Assembly: GCA_002708925.1 (NCBI GenBank)
Contig: PAPN01000058.1
Location: 1-44,599, forward strand
Length of the DNA stretch: 44,599 nucleotides
Source: Paracoccaceae bacterium
Lineage (GTDB): Bacteria; Pseudomonadota; Alphaproteobacteria; Rhodobacterales; Rhodobacteraceae
Direction: 5' to 3'
The notes beneath the pieces were generated by a model that did no database searches, was not told the origin of the DNA, and was given only the letters and a program-made list of their open reading frames with translations. The translations under genes and the position numbers were made by a program. Positions 1 to 7,581 of the stretch are shown here, one piece after another. How positions within the stretch are numbered: the stretch's first letter is position 1; every line of letters begins with the position of its first letter.

Positions 1-106
1 CGCGGTCGCGGGTCTTATCCGAGCCCACGGTACCGTGGCCGCCATATTCACAGCCAGCCAAAACGCCAACCATGGCCAGGGCAGTAGCGATCTTGATCAG
101 TTTCAT
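1..106 (-). CDS. Lipoprotein, N-terminal fragment
   Basis: The gene runs off the left edge, so only the first 35 codons are visible. They begin with a classic lipoprotein signal: a basic start (MKLIK), a hydrophobic stretch, and a lipobox VLAGC with the lipidated Cys at residue 19. After the Cys comes a Gly-rich, hydrophilic linker (EYGGHG). A GGGAGA ribosome binding site lies just upstream of the ATG. It follows the OmpA-domain gene on the same strand with a 22-bp gap, so the two are probably co-transcribed and both act at the outer membrane or peptidoglycan. A small OmpA/Pal-type lipoprotein is a plausible identity, but the diagnostic C-terminal domain lies outside the window. Confidence 0.7.
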   Translation of the reverse strand, partial: MKLIKIATALAMVGVLAGCEYGGHGTVGSDKTRDR

Positions 107-128
107 CTTATCGGTCTCCCTGTGGCGG

Positions 129-710
129 TCACTTGACGCAAATGATTTCAACGCGGCGGTTCTGCTGCATATTCGCCGCCGAGGTGTTGGGCACTTTCGG
201 CATCCGCTCGCCATAGCCGCGCACATCAATGATGTTGGCCCCAACCCCCGAGGCAACCCGCGCAACCGAATTCGCCCGGTTATAGCTAAGCCGCATGTTA
301 TATTCATCCGAGGCCCGGCTGTCGGTGTGACCGGCGATGATATACGCGCGGGCATTGGACTGGCCGAAGAATTGCTTCAGCTTGGCGCGGCCCGATGCGC
401 TGATGCGATAGCTGTCCGTTGCGAACAGTTGATCCGAGTTCATAACCCCGCAGACATTGACGGGATGGCAGACCGGCACGCCCTGACGGTTGGTGTGGGG
501 GCTCATATAGCCCTCGGCCCCGTCATCCATCACCCAGTGTTCGCATCCGTCCGGGTCAATCCAGATGGTGGGAACATAGCGTTCCCCGTTTACGGTACGG
601 CTCTGTGCCTGCGCCATTGGCGCGGAGGCCAACGCCAGCCCCGAAACCAATGCACCCGCAACAGCCGCACGAAGCGCGTTTGAAAACATTTTCGCCACAG
701 CCCCTGTCAT
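129..710 (-). CDS. OmpA-family peptidoglycan-associated protein
   Basis: This is a 193-residue exported protein. A signal peptide with an Ala-rich core ends near residue 35 (MAQAQ). The C-terminal half (about residues 95-190) is an OmpA-like peptidoglycan-binding domain: AGHTDSRASDEYN, LSYNRA, VRGYGERMP and NRRVEI are the usual conserved blocks that bind diaminopimelate. The middle part carries several Cys residues (GCEHW, PVCHPVNVCG) that could form disulfides in the periplasm. No beta-barrel domain is present, so this is a short soluble or anchored form rather than a porin. An AGGGGGA motif precedes the chosen ATG; an internal ATG at codon 8 is an alternative start. The truncated lipoprotein gene lies 22 bp downstream. 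Confidence 0.85.
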   Translation of the reverse strand: MTGAVAKMFSNALRAAVAGALVSGLALASAPMAQAQSRTVNGERYVPTIWIDPDGCEHWVMDDGAEGYMSPHTNRQGVPVCHPVNVCGVMNSDQLFATDSYRISASGRAKLKQFFGQSNARAYIIAGHTDSRASDEYNMRLSYNRANSVARVASGVGANIIDVRGYGERMPKVPNTSAANMQQNRRVEIICVK

Positions 711-939
711 TTACCTATTCCCCCTAAGGAACCCGAATACCCTTTGACCAAACGGCACGGAAAACCGGCTCCGACAACATAAGAATACCAGTAGTTTAGC
801 AGAGAAGTTCGCTATGTGAAGTTTATTTCACCAGATATTGTGGGTATTCCCCCAACAATACACATGAAGACACGGGTATTGTGCACAGCCTCGGCCAAAT
901 TCATGTTTCTTAAACGGTTTTTCCCAGGGCAGGCGCGGC

Positions 940-2259
940 TCAGATCAATTCCCCGGCCAAAGAGTTGGGCCCGCTTTCGACGATTCTGACGCGTCCGATG
1001 TCGCCGCGCTGCACCGGGGCACCGGCCACATGAACCGCGTGCAGATATTCGGATTTGCCCACCATCTGCCCCTCTAGACGGCCCGGTTTTTCGAACAGAA
1101 CCTGCACCTCGCGGCCGACCATACTGTCCTGCACGGCGCGCTGCTGATCGGTGATCAGCGCCTGCAAGCGTTTCAGCCGGTCGCTGGCCTCGGCCTCGTC
1201 CACCTGGGCGCGTTCGGCGGCCGGCGTGCCCGGACGGGTCGAGTATTTGAAGCTGAAGGCCTGGCCGTAATTCACCTGCCGGATCAGTTCCATCGTGTCC
1301 TGGAAATCGGCCTCGGTTTCCTCGGGGAAGCCGACGATGAAATCGCCCGACATCAGAATATCGGGGCGCGCTTCGCGGATACGCTCGATCAGTTTCAGAT
1401 AGCTTTCGGCGGTGTGGCTGCGGTTCATCCGTTTGAGGATCTTATCACTGCCCGATTGCACCGGCAGATGCAGATAGGGCATCAGTTTTTCGCATTCCCC
1501 ATGCGCCGCGATCAGATCGTCCGTCATGTCATTGGGGTGGCTGGTGGTAAAGCGGATGCGCTCTAGCCCGTCGATGTCATTGAGCGCCCAGATCAGTTTC
1601 GCCAGGGACCAGTCGCCATCCGGCCCCGCGCCGTGATAGGCATTCACGTTCTGACCCAGCATGGTGATCTCGCGCACGCCGCGCTCGACCAGATCGCGCG
1701 CTTCGGTCAGGATGCGGTCAACGGGTCGGCTGACCTCGGCGCCGCGGGTATAGGGCACCACGCAGAAGGCGCAGAATTTATCGCAGCCTTCCTGAACGGT
1801 TAAAAACGCGGTCGGGCCGCGCTGCGCCTTGGGGCGGCCTTTGAGCTTCTCGAACTTGTCTTCCTCGGGGAAATCCGTGTCCAGCGCCTTTTCACCGGCA
1901 TCGACCTTGGCCTCCATCGCGGGCAGCCGGTGATAGGACTGCGGGCCCACCACCAGATCCACCATCGGCTGACGCAGCATGATTTCCTCGCCCTCGGCCT
2001 GGGCCACACAGCCAGCCACACCGATTTTCAGATCGGGCTTGGCCGTTTTCAGAGGCTTGAAACGCCCCAGTTCCGAATACACTTTCTCAGCCGCTTTTTC
2101 ACGGATGTGGCAGGTGTTCAGCAGGATCATGTCCGCATCTTCGGGCGTTTTGGTTTCCACATAGCCCTGCCCGCCCATGACCTCGGCCATGCGTTCGCTG
2201 TCATAGACGTTCATCTGACAGCCATAGGTCTTGATATAGAGTTTCTTGACGTCGCTCAT
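940..2259 (-). CDS. miaB: tRNA-2-methylthio-N6-dimethylallyladenosine synthase MiaB
   Basis: MiaB is a radical-SAM methylthiotransferase that converts i6A37 to ms2i6A37 in tRNAs reading UNN codons. The 439-residue length is normal. The N-terminal UPF0004 domain has its three auxiliary-cluster cysteines (C14 in YGCQMN, C50 in LNTCHI, C84 in AGCVAQ). The radical-SAM motif is C159-x3-C163-x2-C166. A TRAM RNA-binding domain occupies roughly the last 65 residues. I start the gene at the ATG for [13 protein letters not shown] because AGGAATCC lies at the right distance upstream. A 16-codon upstream extension in frame has no such site and adds nothing family-like. The gene stands alone; the 229 bp after it hold no clear terminator. 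Confidence 0.96.
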   Translation of the reverse strand: MSDVKKLYIKTYGCQMNVYDSERMAEVMGGQGYVETKTPEDADMILLNTCHIREKAAEKVYSELGRFKPLKTAKPDLKIGVAGCVAQAEGEEIMLRQPMVDLVVGPQSYHRLPAMEAKVDAGEKALDTDFPEEDKFEKLKGRPKAQRGPTAFLTVQEGCDKFCAFCVVPYTRGAEVSRPVDRILTEARDLVERGVREITMLGQNVNAYHGAGPDGDWSLAKLIWALNDIDGLERIRFTTSHPNDMTDDLIAAHGECEKLMPYLHLPVQSGSDKILKRMNRSHTAESYLKLIERIREARPDILMSGDFIVGFPEETEADFQDTMELIRQVNYGQAFSFKYSTRPGTPAAERAQVDEAEASDRLKRLQALITDQQRAVQDSMVGREVQVLFEKPGRLEGQMVGKSEYLHAVHVAGAPVQRGDIGRVRIVESGPNSLAGELI

Positions 2260-2372
2260 TGGCCGGATTCCTGTGCACGCTTTTTCAAGGGCTGGGCTAT
2301 ACCACACTCAGCACGCCTTGCAATGCGGGGGGTTTTGGCGGATTCTGCATTTCAAACGAGACAGGCAGAAAA

Positions 2373-3242
2373 ATGACAACCTATTCGGGGCTAGAAGAAT
2401 TTGTAAAACAGGGCAAGGCGGCGCTGGCCAAGGGGTCCGTCGCCCTGATTTTCTGCGAGGATGAGGTCGAGATCGATTCCACTCTGCGCCACCATCTGGA
2501 TTGCGGATTTGACGCCGTGGTGTGTTTCATGCCCGACAGTTTCCAGATGGCCGAGGACGTGGCCGAACGTGTGCACCGGGTGGCTTATGACACGCTAAGC
2601 GCGGACGATCTGACCCGCGCCATCAACCGGGTCATCGCGGCGGCGCCGGGGGTCTGGATCTATTACTGTTTCAACTCGGAATACCTGTTTTTTCCCTTCT
2701 GCGAGCACCGCAGCATCGGGGAAATGCTGACCTTTCACACCGAGGAACGCCGCGATGCGATGCTGACCTATGTGATTGATCTGTATGCGCCGGATCTGTG
2801 GCAATATCCCAATGCCGTGTCACTGGAAAACGCCTATCTGGACAAAACCGGCTATTATGCATTGGCCCGCCGCGACGCACAGACAGGCCACCCCAAGGAA
2901 CGCCAGCTGGATTTCTATGGCGGTCTGCGCTGGCGGTTCGAAGAGCATATCCCTCAGGCGCGGCGCAAGATCGACCGGATCGGGCTGTTCAAGGCCAAAC
3001 CCGGACTGACCCTGCGCGCGGATCACACGTTCAATGACGACGAATACAACACCTATTCCTGCGAATGGCACCATAGTCTGACGGCGGCGATCTGTTCGTT
3101 CCGCACAGCCAAGGCGCTGAAACGCAACCCCGGATCGACCTTCGATATCGAGAGCTATCGGTGGCACAACTCGGTCCCGTTCGAGTGGCATTCCGGGCAA
3201 TTGCTGGATCTGGGCCTGATGGAGCCCGGTCAGTGGTTCTGA
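2373..3242 (+). CDS. Conserved-looking protein of unknown function (289 aa)
   Basis: I do not recognise the family with certainty. The 289-residue product is soluble, with no signal peptide or membrane span. It has an acidic N-terminal block (FCEDEVEIDSTLRHHLDCG), then CFMPDSF, an aromatic centre (YYCFNSEYLFFPFCEHRS), and a C-terminal half rich in His/Trp pairs (CEWHHSL, YRWHNSVPFEWHSG). The opening pattern of an acidic pair followed by a DCGFDAVV strand recalls family-2-like glycosyltransferase folds, and the His-rich tail could bind metal, but both are guesses. The ATG is preceded only by a weak GACAGG. The gene is divergent from miaB with 113 bp between the starts, so both promoters must lie there. 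Coding is supported by uniform third-position GC. Confidence 0.75.
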   Translation: MTTYSGLEEFVKQGKAALAKGSVALIFCEDEVEIDSTLRHHLDCGFDAVVCFMPDSFQMAEDVAERVHRVAYDTLSADDLTRAINRVIAAAPGVWIYYCFNSEYLFFPFCEHRSIGEMLTFHTEERRDAMLTYVIDLYAPDLWQYPNAVSLENAYLDKTGYYALARRDAQTGHPKERQLDFYGGLRWRFEEHIPQARRKIDRIGLFKAKPGLTLRADHTFNDDEYNTYSCEWHHSLTAAICSFRTAKALKRNPGSTFDIESYRWHNSVPFEWHSGQLLDLGLMEPGQWF

Positions 3243-3279
3243 TCCGTGTTCCCGAGGGATGCTGAAGGGATTAGAGGAC

Positions 3280-3313
3280 GGGACTGGAGTGAAGGGACTG
3301 GAGTGAAGGGACT
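3280..3313. repeat. 14-bp tandem repeat, about 2.4 copies
   Basis: The unit GGGACTGGAGTGAA is repeated perfectly twice and followed by GGGACT. It lies in the 126-bp gap between the convergent genes at 3242 and 3369, directly before a GC hairpin. A short array of this kind can vary in copy number between strains. Confidence 0.8.
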
Positions 3314-3350
3314 TGGGGCGCTGCCCCAAACCCCGGAGTATTGTCCGAGC
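3313..3350. repeat. GC hairpin with trailing conserved-looking motif
   Basis: TTGGGGC and GCCCCAA (3313-3319 and 3323-3329) form a 7-bp stem around the loop GCT, followed by CCCCGGAGTATT and GAGCAAAGAA. There is no U tract, so it is not a standard intrinsic terminator, although it sits where one between convergent genes would be expected. From memory, a GGGGCGCTGCCCC hairpin followed by CCGGAGTATT recurs at gene ends in Rhodobacterales; that is recollection, not a search result. Confidence 0.55.
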
Positions 3351-3368
3351 AAAGAAAGGCGCGCGAGG

Positions 3369-4157
3369 TTAGAGGTGCTCGGGTTGGGGCATTCCCAGAA
3401 CGTGAAAGCCGCCATCGACATGGATGATTTCGCCAGTTGTGCAGGCACCGGCCTCCGAGGCGAGATAGACGGCGGTTCCGCCGACGGCCTCGAGCGTGGC
3501 ATTGGCGCGCATGGGGGCGTTCTGATCGGTGTGTTTGAAGGTTTTACGTGCGCCGCCGATGGCTGCGCCGGCCAGGGTTTTCATCGGGCCGGGGCTGATG
3601 GCGTTCACCCGGATGCCATCGGGGCCCAGGTCATTGGCCAGATAGCGGGTGGCCGATTCCAGCGCCGCCTTGGCCACGCCCATCACGTTATAGTTCGGCG
3701 TCACCCGGTTCGAGCCGCCATAGGTCAGCGTCAGGATGGTGCCGCCTGCGGGTTTCATCATCGGGTAGGCGCGGCGGGCGACCTCGATCAGTGAGTAGCA
3801 GGAAATATCGAGCGAGTTCTTGAAGTTTTCGCGCGAGGTGTTGATGAAGCGACCGGTCAGCTCGGTTTTGTCGGAATAGGCGATGGCGTGGACCAGGAAA
3901 TCCAGGCTGTCCCAGCGCGATTGCAGCCCCTCGAAGGCGGTATCCAGCGAGGCATCGTCGGTGACATCCACATCCACCATGAAATCCGACCCGACCGAGG
4001 CGGCCAGCGGTTCGAGCCGTTTGCCGAATGCCTCGCCCTGATATGTGAAGGCCAGTTCGGCGCCGGCTTCGGCCATGGCTTTGGCGATGCCCCAGGCGAT
4101 CGAGCGTTCGTTGGCCACGCCCATGATCAGGCCGCGTTTTCCGCTAAGTGCTGACAT
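3369..4157 (-). CDS. fabI: Enoyl-[acyl-carrier-protein] reductase (NADH) FabI
   Basis: FabI reduces trans-2-enoyl-ACP in the last step of each fatty acid elongation cycle. The 262-residue protein has the divergent SDR nucleotide motif GVANERSIAWGIA (residues 13-25) and the FabI active-site arrangement Y146 and Y156-x6-K163 (NYNVMGVAK). SPGPMKTLA follows the catalytic region, as in other FabI proteins. The start is the ATG of MSALSGKRG because AAAGGA lies 6 bases upstream. An ATG two codons earlier abuts that Shine-Dalgarno directly and is unlikely. It lies 28 bp after fabB on the same strand, so the two are probably one transcript. Confidence 0.96.
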   Translation of the reverse strand: MSALSGKRGLIMGVANERSIAWGIAKAMAEAGAELAFTYQGEAFGKRLEPLAASVGSDFMVDVDVTDDASLDTAFEGLQSRWDSLDFLVHAIAYSDKTELTGRFINTSRENFKNSLDISCYSLIEVARRAYPMMKPAGGTILTLTYGGSNRVTPNYNVMGVAKAALESATRYLANDLGPDGIRVNAISPGPMKTLAGAAIGGARKTFKHTDQNAPMRANATLEAVGGTAVYLASEAGACTTGEIIHVDGGFHVLGMPQPEHL

Positions 4158-4185
4158 GTTCATTCCTTTCGCTGCTTCCGCCGGC

Positions 4186-5415
4186 TTAGCCGTTGTATTT
4201 CGACAGCAGCATCGAGCCGTTCGTGCCACCGAAGCCGAAGCTGTTGGTCATCACCGTGTCCAGCCCTGCGTTTTCCACCAGGGCGGTTGCGATCTCACCT
4301 TCGTTGATGCCCGGATCCAGGGTTTCCACGTTGATCGAGGGGATGATGAAATCGTGCTTCAGCGCCAGCAGGCAATAGACGGCTTCCTGGGCCCCCGTTG
4401 CGCCCTGGCTGTGGCCGGTCATGGATTTGGTGGAGCTGATCACCGGGGTCTGGCCTTCGCCAAAGACGCGGCGGACGGCCTCGACCTCGCCGACATCGCC
4501 CACCGGGGTCGAGGTGCCATGCGCGTTGATATAGCCCACCTTGCGGCCAGGCTCCAGCGATTGCAGGGCCAGTCGCATGGCGCGTTCGCCGCCCTCGCCC
4601 GAGGGGGCCACCATATCATGGCCATCCGAGGTGGCCGCATAGCCGGTGACCTCGGCGTAGATTTTGGCGCCGCGCGCTTTGGCGTGCTCCAGTTCCTCAA
4701 GCACCAGGATTGCGCCACCGCCGCCGATGACGAACCCGTCGCGATTGGCGTCAAAGGCGCGGCTCGCACGTTCTGGCGTGTCATTGTATTTGCTGGACAT
4801 CGCGCCCATCGCGTCAAACAGGCAGGACAGGGTCCAGTCCAGCTCTTCGCCGCCGCCGGCGAACATGACGTCCTGTTTACCCAGCATGATTTGCTCGGCC
4901 GCGTTGCCAATGCAATGCAGCGAGGTGGAACAGGCCGAGGTGATCGAATAGTTGATGCCCTTGATCTTATAGGCCGTCGACAGGTTGGCCGAGATGGTCG
5001 AGCTCATGCATTTGGGGACGGCGAAAGGCCCGATCCGCTTGGTTGCGCCGGATTTCAGCGCCGTCTGATGCGCGGCGAACATCGCACTGGTCGACGGCCC
5101 GCCCGAGCCCGCCACCAGACCGGTGCGTGGGTTCACGATATCGGCCTCCTCCAGACCGGCATCGGCAATCGCCTGCCCCATCGCAATATAGGCATAGGCC
5201 GCGCCCGGCCCCATGAAGCGCAACGTGCGCTTGTCCACATGCTCGGTCACGTCCAGTTTCACGTCACCGGCGATCTGGCTGCGGAACCCGTGTTCCTGCA
5301 TGGCCGCATTGGCGGTGATGCCGGATTTCCCGGCTTTCAACGAGGCCAGAACCTCTTCGGCATTGTTCCCGATGGACGACACGACGCCCAGCCCGGTGAC
5401 CACTACTCGGCGCAT
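4186..5415 (-). CDS. fabB: 3-oxoacyl-[acyl-carrier-protein] synthase I FabB
   Basis: FabB condenses malonyl-ACP with acyl-ACP and is needed to elongate the cis-3-decenoyl product of FabA, which makes unsaturated fatty acids. The 409 residues show the KAS fold with nucleophile C162 (SACSTSLH), H299 (NAHGTSTPVGD), K330 and H335 (KSMTGHSQGATG), close to the numbering of the E. coli enzyme. The start has GGGAG at a good distance. fabI follows 28 bp downstream. Upstream, where fabA would be expected to lead the transcript, there is instead an oppositely oriented hydrolase gene. fabB therefore must have its own promoter within 5416-5595 or further upstream. Confidence 0.96.
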   Translation of the reverse strand: MRRVVVTGLGVVSSIGNNAEEVLASLKAGKSGITANAAMQEHGFRSQIAGDVKLDVTEHVDKRTLRFMGPGAAYAYIAMGQAIADAGLEEADIVNPRTGLVAGSGGPSTSAMFAAHQTALKSGATKRIGPFAVPKCMSSTISANLSTAYKIKGINYSITSACSTSLHCIGNAAEQIMLGKQDVMFAGGGEELDWTLSCLFDAMGAMSSKYNDTPERASRAFDANRDGFVIGGGGAILVLEELEHAKARGAKIYAEVTGYAATSDGHDMVAPSGEGGERAMRLALQSLEPGRKVGYINAHGTSTPVGDVGEVEAVRRVFGEGQTPVISSTKSMTGHSQGATGAQEAVYCLLALKHDFIIPSINVETLDPGINEGEIATALVENAGLDTVMTNSFGFGGTNGSMLLSKYNG

Positions 5416-5595
5416 ACGAGCACTCCCTTATTAGCTACTGCCTTACTAGGGGTTGGTGCGGACGGGTGCAAGGTGGTTGGGTTGGGGTGGGGTCGCTGAA
5501 ACCGCGGGGGCTGCGATAGCCTCTGTCGGTACTGCGGACAAAGCCGCCATTCAAAACTTGCTGACTTAACTGATTACACTCACTAGGCTGGTCGC

Positions 5596-6273
5596 ATGAA
5601 TATTATCATCTTGCCCGGTTTGGACGGAACGGGGTTGCTTGCTCCAAAATTGCGGCACGCGCTGGAAGGCAATCATTCCGTCACGACGCTTGCGTACCCA
5701 CCTCACCTTTGTCGGTATGAGGACATTCTTGAATGGACTAAGTCACAACTCCCCAACGACGATTTCATTCTTGTGGCAGAGTCATTTTCGGGGCCTGTCG
5801 CAGTACTTCTTGGCGCTGAAGCTCCACCAAAGCTTAAGGGCATAGCATTCGTTGCCACGTTTGCGCGAAGGCCTGTAAACCTACCTGTTTTTCTCGCCTA
5901 TCTTATTGAAATCATGCCGCTTCGGTCTTGGTTAATAGCCAAATTGGCGCAGCCTTTTTTGATGGGAAAATGGGAAAATCGCGCATTCACAGATCAATTC
6001 CGGCAGGTGTTGTATAAAGTCCCGGCTTCTATTTTATCCAAACGTCTCGCCGATGTCTTAAAGGTCGATGTTGTTGATGCGCTGAAAAGGATAGATGTTC
6101 CTATTCTCTATCTGCGAGCAACAAAAGATCGACTAATTCCGGCGAAAATGGCACAAGACTTCGCGGCCGTTTCAGGGAGAGTGCAAGACATCGAAGGGCC
6201 ACATTTCCTGCTACAAGCTAGGGCTGACCTAGCCCCAGCGCAAATTGGACATTTTGCAGACAATCTCGAATGA
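5596..6273 (+). CDS. Alpha/beta hydrolase, probably acquired, between fabA and fabB
   Basis: This is a 225-residue alpha/beta hydrolase-fold protein. LPGLDGTG near the N terminus is the oxyanion-hole region. The nucleophile elbow is AESFSG, with S63 as likely nucleophile. The Asp in ATKDRLIP and the His in EGPHFLLQ complete a plausible triad. A hydrophobic stretch around residues 105-130 could be a lid or interfacial segment, so an esterase or lipase-like role is possible; the substrate is unknown. The gene is clearly AT-richer than its neighbours and uses many TTA, AAA, ATA and CTT-type codons that are rare around it. It is transcribed against the flanking fab genes and has only a weak ribosome binding site. 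These features suggest recent acquisition. Confidence 0.82.
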   Translation: MNIIILPGLDGTGLLAPKLRHALEGNHSVTTLAYPPHLCRYEDILEWTKSQLPNDDFILVAESFSGPVAVLLGAEAPPKLKGIAFVATFARRPVNLPVFLAYLIEIMPLRSWLIAKLAQPFLMGKWENRAFTDQFRQVLYKVPASILSKRLADVLKVDVVDALKRIDVPILYLRATKDRLIPAKMAQDFAAVSGRVQDIEGPHFLLQARADLAPAQIGHFADNLE

Positions 6274-6328
6274 AAATCGTTATTCGCGTTTAGTAGGTTT
6301 GGGCTCAATCCAGATATACCCCCAAAAC

Positions 6329-6355
6329 AAAAAGGGCCCCTCGCAGGGCCCCTTT
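6329..6355 (-). terminator. Rho-independent terminator of fabA
   Basis: Read on the minus strand, AAAGGG(G)CCC pairs with GGGCCCTTT around a 6-base loop, with one bulged G, and is followed by a T-rich run (TTTTTGTTTT). It begins about 20 bp after the fabA stop, so fabA appears to be transcribed alone. Confidence 0.8.
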
Positions 6356-6376
6356 CCCATCTAATAATCACATCGC

Positions 6377-6886
6377 TCAGCTTTCGCTCAGCGCGACTTT
6401 CATGTCTTTGACTTCGTAGATGACTTCTCCGTCGGCCTCGACGATACCGTCGGCCACGCCCATGGTCAGGCGGCGGGTCTGGATGGCCTTGGTGAAGTCG
6501 ATCTTATAGGTCAGCATCTTGCGGTCAGGGCGCACCATGCCCTTCAGTTTGACCTCACCGACGCCCAGGGCGTACCCGCGCCCCTGCCAGCCGCGCCAGC
6601 CCAGGTTAAAGCCGGTCAGCTGCCACAGGCCGTCCAGGCCCAGACAGCCGGGCATGATCGGGTTGCCGGGGAAATGGCACTCAAAGAACCACAGATCCGG
6701 GGTAATATCGAATTCAGCCAGAACGTGACCCTTGCCATGCGCCCCGCCATCGCCCGAAATATCGGTGATCCGGTCCATCATCAGCATCGGCGGAGCAGGC
6801 AGCTGCGCATTGCCTTCGCCAAACAGTTCGCCACGGGCGCATTTCAGTAGATCTTCGCGGTCAAAACTGCTCGGATATTGGGACAT
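6377..6886 (-). CDS. fabA: 3-hydroxydecanoyl-ACP dehydratase/isomerase FabA
   Basis: FabA dehydrates 3-hydroxydecanoyl-ACP and isomerises the product to cis-3-decenoyl-ACP, the branch point to unsaturated fatty acids. The 169-residue length is typical. The hot-dog fold active site is intact: H71 in [13 protein letters not shown] and D85 in LGLDGLWQ, matching the E. coli His70/Asp84 pair. PPMLMMDRI near residue 32 is also conserved. The promoter must lie in the 172 bp shared with the divergent irr gene. A strong terminator follows, and fabB is about 960 bp further downstream beyond an inverted hydrolase gene. Confidence 0.96.
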   Translation of the reverse strand: MSQYPSSFDREDLLKCARGELFGEGNAQLPAPPMLMMDRITDISGDGGAHGKGHVLAEFDITPDLWFFECHFPGNPIMPGCLGLDGLWQLTGFNLGWRGWQGRGYALGVGEVKLKGMVRPDRKMLTYKIDFTKAIQTRRLTMGVADGIVEADGEVIYEVKDMKVALSES

Positions 6887-6996
6887 TCAGGCCGACCCCC
6901 TTTGATGTGTCTTATCGGTTTCCTCCCCCCTCTATCACTGCGCCCGACCTGCGTGCAAGACTGCGCGGGCGTCGCACCGGGCCAGTTGCGATCTAT

Positions 6997-7032
6997 TTTC
7001 AATTGAAATTCCCTGATCAAATCCCCTATATT
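6997..7032 (+). promoter_or_regulatory. irr promoter with palindrome over the -35
   Basis: TTGAAA (7003-7008), an 18-bp spacer and TATATT (7027-7032) make a good sigma-70 promoter for irr. A perfect 12-bp palindrome, TTTCAATTGAAA (6997-7008), covers the -35 box and lies in the region shared with fabA. It is a candidate operator, perhaps for Irr itself, but it does not obviously match a published iron-control-element consensus. Confidence 0.55.
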
Positions 7033-7058
7033 AACAGGTGAACAATAGGGTACGCACC

Positions 7059-7481
7059 ATGATCGTGACACAACAGGCAAAACAACGCGGCGCGGATTGG
7101 CTGTCAGAGGCCGGCGTCCGACCGACCCGCCAGCGCAGCACCCTGGCGGCGCTGCTGGTGGGGGACGGGCAGCACCGCCATGTCACCGCCGAAAGCCTAT
7201 ATTCGGCCGCCATGGAAAACGGCGAGAGCGTCTCTCTGGCGACGGTCTACAACACTCTGCGCGCCTTCTGCGAGGCCGGGCTGATGCAAGAGGTGACGGT
7301 GGACGGTGCGCGCAGCTATTTTGACACCAACACGCACGAACATCCGCATTTCTTCTGGGAAGATTCCGGGCAACTGACCGACGCCCCCAGCGAGCAATTG
7401 CAGATCGCCCGCGTCCCCGATGCCCCCCAGGGCGCCGAAGTGGTCAGCGTGGATGTGGTGATCCGCCTGCGCCGCAAGTAA
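7059..7481 (+). CDS. irr: Iron response regulator Irr (Fur superfamily)
   Basis: Irr is the Fur-superfamily regulator that controls heme and iron genes in many alphaproteobacteria and responds to heme status. The 140-residue protein has the Fur-type winged helix (VRPTRQR, then HVTAESLYSAA and VSLATVYNTLRAFCEAGL) and the HEHPHF histidine cluster in the dimerisation domain that is typical of Irr. It lacks the C-terminal CxxC motifs of Fur. I start it at the ATG at 7059. A GTG at 7038 would lie at about the predicted transcription start of the TTGAAA/TATATT promoter and has no Shine-Dalgarno. Divergence from fabA is a neighbourhood I associate with Rhodobacterales. Confidence 0.88.
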   Translation: MIVTQQAKQRGADWLSEAGVRPTRQRSTLAALLVGDGQHRHVTAESLYSAAMENGESVSLATVYNTLRAFCEAGLMQEVTVDGARSYFDTNTHEHPHFFWEDSGQLTDAPSEQLQIARVPDAPQGAEVVSVDVVIRLRRK

Positions 7482-7581
7482 CTCTGGGCTGCGCACTATA
7501 CTTCTGCATACTATCTAGGCGTGTTTTCATTCTGATCCCTGCGCGTTAACTTCTCGGCGTTGAGTAACGAGGAGAGCCAGA

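Noticed and set aside
2260-2307. Longer miaB start
   Set aside because: The extension has no ribosome site and no family similarity, while AGGAATCC precedes the ATG at 2259.
4045-5499. Open frame of 484 codons on the plus strand
   Set aside because: Antisense to fabB with its full catalytic triad; composition typical of a shadow frame.
7038-7058. GTG start for irr
   Set aside because: It would lie at the expected transcription start of the TTGAAA/TATATT promoter and has no Shine-Dalgarno.
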